Below are positions 63,080 to 64,000 of a stretch of DNA of 64,000 bases, piece by piece. Source of the DNA: Hemibagrus wyckioides (lineage: Eukaryota > Chordata > Actinopteri > Siluriformes > Bagridae); assembly GCF_019097595.1 (NCBI RefSeq), contig NC_080717.1, forward strand, positions 10,973,336-11,037,335, given 5' to 3'. Under the pieces are notes generated by a model. It saw only the letters and a program-made list of their open reading frames with translations. It was not told the DNA's origin and made no database searches. The position numbers and the translations under genes were made by a program. The stretch's first letter is position 1. Every line of letters begins with the position of its first letter.

Positions 63080-64000
63080 TTAATACACTGATCAGTGTAG
63101 CAGTTCACCAGCTGTAGTTAATACACTGCTCAGTGTAGCAGTTCACCAGCTGTAGTTAATACACTGCTCAGTGTAGCAGTTCACCAGCTGTAGTTAATAC
63201 ACTGCTCAGTGTAGCAGTTCACCAGCTGTAGTTAATACACTGATCAGTGTAGCAGTTCACCAGCTGTGGTTAATACACTGCTCAGTGTAGCAGTTCACCA
63301 GCTGTAGTTAATACACTGATCAGTGTAGCAGTTCACCAGCTGTGGTTAATACACTGCTCAGTGTAGCAGTTCACCAGCTGTAGTTAATACACTGCTCAGT
63401 GTAGCAGTTCACCAGCTGTAGTTAATACACTGCTCAGTGTAGCAGTTCACCAGCTGTAGTTAATACACTGATCAGTGTAGCAGTTCACCAGCTGTAGTTA
63501 ATACACTGCTCAGTGTAGCAGTTCACCAGCTGTAGTTAATACACTGCTCAGTGTAGCAGTTCACCAGCTGTAGTTAATACACTGCTCAGTGTAGCAGTTC
63601 ACCAGCTGTAGTTAATACACTGATCAGTGTAGCAGTTCACCAGCTGTAGTTAATACACTGATCAGTGTAGCAGTTCACCAGCTGTAGTTAATACACTGCT
63701 CAGTGTAGCAGTTCACCAGCTGTAGTTAATACACTGCTCAGTGTAGCAGTTCACCAGCTGTAGTTAATACACTGATCAGTGTAGCAGTTCACCAGCTGTA
63801 GTTAATACACTGATCAGTGTAGCAGTTCACCAGCTGTAGTTAATACACTGCTCAGTGTAGCAGTTCACCAGCTGTAGTTAATACACTGATCAGTGTAGCA
63901 GTTCACCAGCTGTAGTTAATACACTGCTCAGTGTAGCAGTTCACCAGCTGTAGTTAATACACTGCTCAGTGTAGCAGTTCACCAGCTGTAGTTAATACAC
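63080..64000. repeat. 38-bp minisatellite, at least 24 units, running off the window
   Basis: The unit starts 'ttaatacactg' and ends 'cagctgtag'. Unit starts fall exactly every 38 bp from 63080 to 63992, so there is not a single indel in 24 complete units. Two main variants differ at one base: the GATC type (units 1, 5, 7, 11, 15, 16, 19, 20, 22) has the perfect palindrome 'tacactgatcagtgta', and the GCTC type (the other 15) breaks its centre. Units 5 and 7 also share 'gtgg' instead of 'gtag', showing that a two-unit block was duplicated. The array is not coding and continues beyond the window. Confidence 0.98.

Noticed and set aside
63080..64000. CRISPR-like regular repeat array
   Set aside because: The 38-bp units are contiguous without unique spacers and the sequence is a eukaryotic minisatellite.

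Overview
This window is vertebrate, almost certainly teleost, nuclear DNA. By eye it is AT-rich and full of microsatellites. It carries transposon families that I recognise as typical of bony fishes: several Tc1-like families, L2/Maui-like and other non-LTR elements, DIRS-like tyrosine-recombinase retrotransposons, Ty3/gypsy LTRs, a Tigger/pogo derivative and a tRNA-derived SINE. The mix suggests an otophysan fish such as a catfish, but that is an inference from memory of repeat families. I found no host protein-coding exon I would defend. Every open reading frame I could assign belongs to a decayed mobile element.

Layout. 1-5.7 kb: a (TA)n tract, three decayed Tc1-like remnants and a DIRS-like fragment whose tyrosine recombinase reads on the plus strand. 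8.2-10.2 kb: a plus-strand L2-like LINE split by a second repeat. 11.7-12.2 kb: part of another LINE with a 3' UTR-like tail. 13.9-16.5 kb: a Tc1-like element interrupted by a second Tc1-like element of a different family. 16.8-19.1 kb: a minus-strand gypsy pol (integrase and RT remnants) broken up by a folded-back Tc1 fragment and a Tigger-like derivative. 20.3-20.7 kb: a probable LTR. 22.9-23.5 kb: a short Tc1-type deletion derivative with near-perfect inverted ends. 23.5-36.7 kb: comparatively repeat-poor DNA with only a few small remnants and some blocks that look like candidate regulatory DNA. 36.8-37.6 kb: a minus-strand DIRS fragment. 41.0-41.9 kb: a Tc1 remnant carrying a solo LTR with a perfect 5-bp target duplication. 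42.8-45.0 kb: two LINE fragments in opposite orientation. 47.0-49.4 kb: an element with inverted repeats of about 280 bp and a 9-bp target duplication (Mutator-like by structure), invaded by a Tc1-like element that itself has inverted repeats of about 235 bp. 49.9 kb: a SINE. 53.9-56.3 kb: the largest DIRS fragment. 59.6-60.8 kb: a nearly complete Tc1-like transposon. 61.8-63.1 kb: LINE fragments split by a second solo LTR. 63.08 kb to the window end: a 38-bp minisatellite in perfect register.

The elements do not form a pathway. What the window records is the order of insertions: several events can be dated relative to each other by nesting. The items most worth a second look are the long-TIR element at 47.0-49.4 kb, the palindromic 38-bp satellite at the right edge, the DIRS fragments with inverted leaders, and the repeat-poor central block. 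I did not find a new multi-gene system.
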